Of a DNA stretch of 13,439 nt, positions 13,373 through 13,439 are shown piece after piece. The stretch is from UBA6987 sp045616945 (GTDB lineage Bacteria > Bacillota > Clostridia > Lachnospirales > Lachnospiraceae). Position 1 is the stretch's first letter, and each line of letters begins with the position of its first letter. The notes beneath the pieces were generated by a model, which saw nothing but the letters and a program-made list of their open reading frames with translations, was not told the DNA's origin and made no database searches. Where the stretch lies: contig JAZLHR010000027.1 of the NCBI GenBank assembly GCA_045616945.1, forward strand, positions 1 through 13,439, read 5' to 3'. The position numbers and the translations under genes were made by a program.

Positions 13373-13439
13373 GATGGGGAGGGGGCTTCCGGGGCGGCTG
13401 GGAAAACCGGTGCGGGGGGGCATCGTTTTGTCACCCTCT
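13373..13439. other. G-rich tail with no recognisable gene
   Basis: This short end piece is strongly G-biased on the plus strand, with runs of five to eight Gs. It holds no start with a ribosome binding site and no RNA gene that I can see. It may be intergenic spacer continuing outside the window. Confidence 0.5.

Noticed and set aside
13373..13439. G-runs at the window end as a G-quadruplex element
   Set aside because: Several G-runs are present, but spacing is irregular and the sequence is cut by the window edge. Nothing ties it to a function.

Overview
The window looks like chromosomal DNA from a fairly GC-rich Bacillota of the class Clostridia (an Oscillospirales/Ruminococcaceae-type gut anaerobe is my best guess, not proven). 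The reasons are the conserved Firmicutes order fmt-rsmB-rlmN-prpC/stp-prkC-rsgA-rpe, the PASTA-type Ser/Thr kinase, the fermentative acetate kinase, strong Shine-Dalgarno sequences and the 23S rRNA tail. Every gene I can support lies on the plus strand.

Layout. Bases 1 to about 132 are the 3' end of a 23S rRNA gene. It is closed by a strong intrinsic terminator (180-216) with no 5S rRNA gene in between. A roughly 280-base intergenic stretch follows, with one plausible extended -10 promoter (315-343) and a 5' leader of about 145 nt. Next comes an unrecognised 407-residue protein (494-1717) with an NlpC/P60-like Cys/His signature and two predicted beta-rich C-terminal segments, then acetate kinase ackA (1781-2974). 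Both genes show codon use typical of highly expressed genes. A hairpin at 2991-3018 separates them from the next group.

From 3056 to 13337 there is one long, tightly packed putative operon: fmt (TTG start), rsmB, rlmN, a PP2C phosphatase, a PASTA kinase with seven apparent PASTA repeats, rsgA, rpe, a SurA/PrsA-like exported lipoprotein and ung. It ends in a terminator at 13343-13372. Several junctions are ATGA or TGATG overlaps, implying translational coupling.

How the genes work together. fmt, rsmB, rlmN and rsgA serve translation initiation, rRNA modification and 30S maturation. The phosphatase/kinase pair senses the cell wall (muropeptides or lipid II) and tunes growth; in Bacillus subtilis PrkC is known to phosphorylate the RsgA homologue. 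rpe feeds the pentose phosphate pathway, ung repairs uracil in DNA, and the lipoprotein probably assists folding outside the membrane. The canonical neighbours priA/def (before fmt) and thiN (after rpe) are absent, and ackA has no pta beside it.

I see no mobile element, CRISPR array, phage gene or tRNA. Most of the window is ordinary core genome. The parts deserving a second look are the unknown NlpC/P60-like gene, the seven-PASTA kinase with its odd activation loop and Pro/Thr tails, the lipoprotein in the thiN position, and the rRNA operon that ends without 5S.
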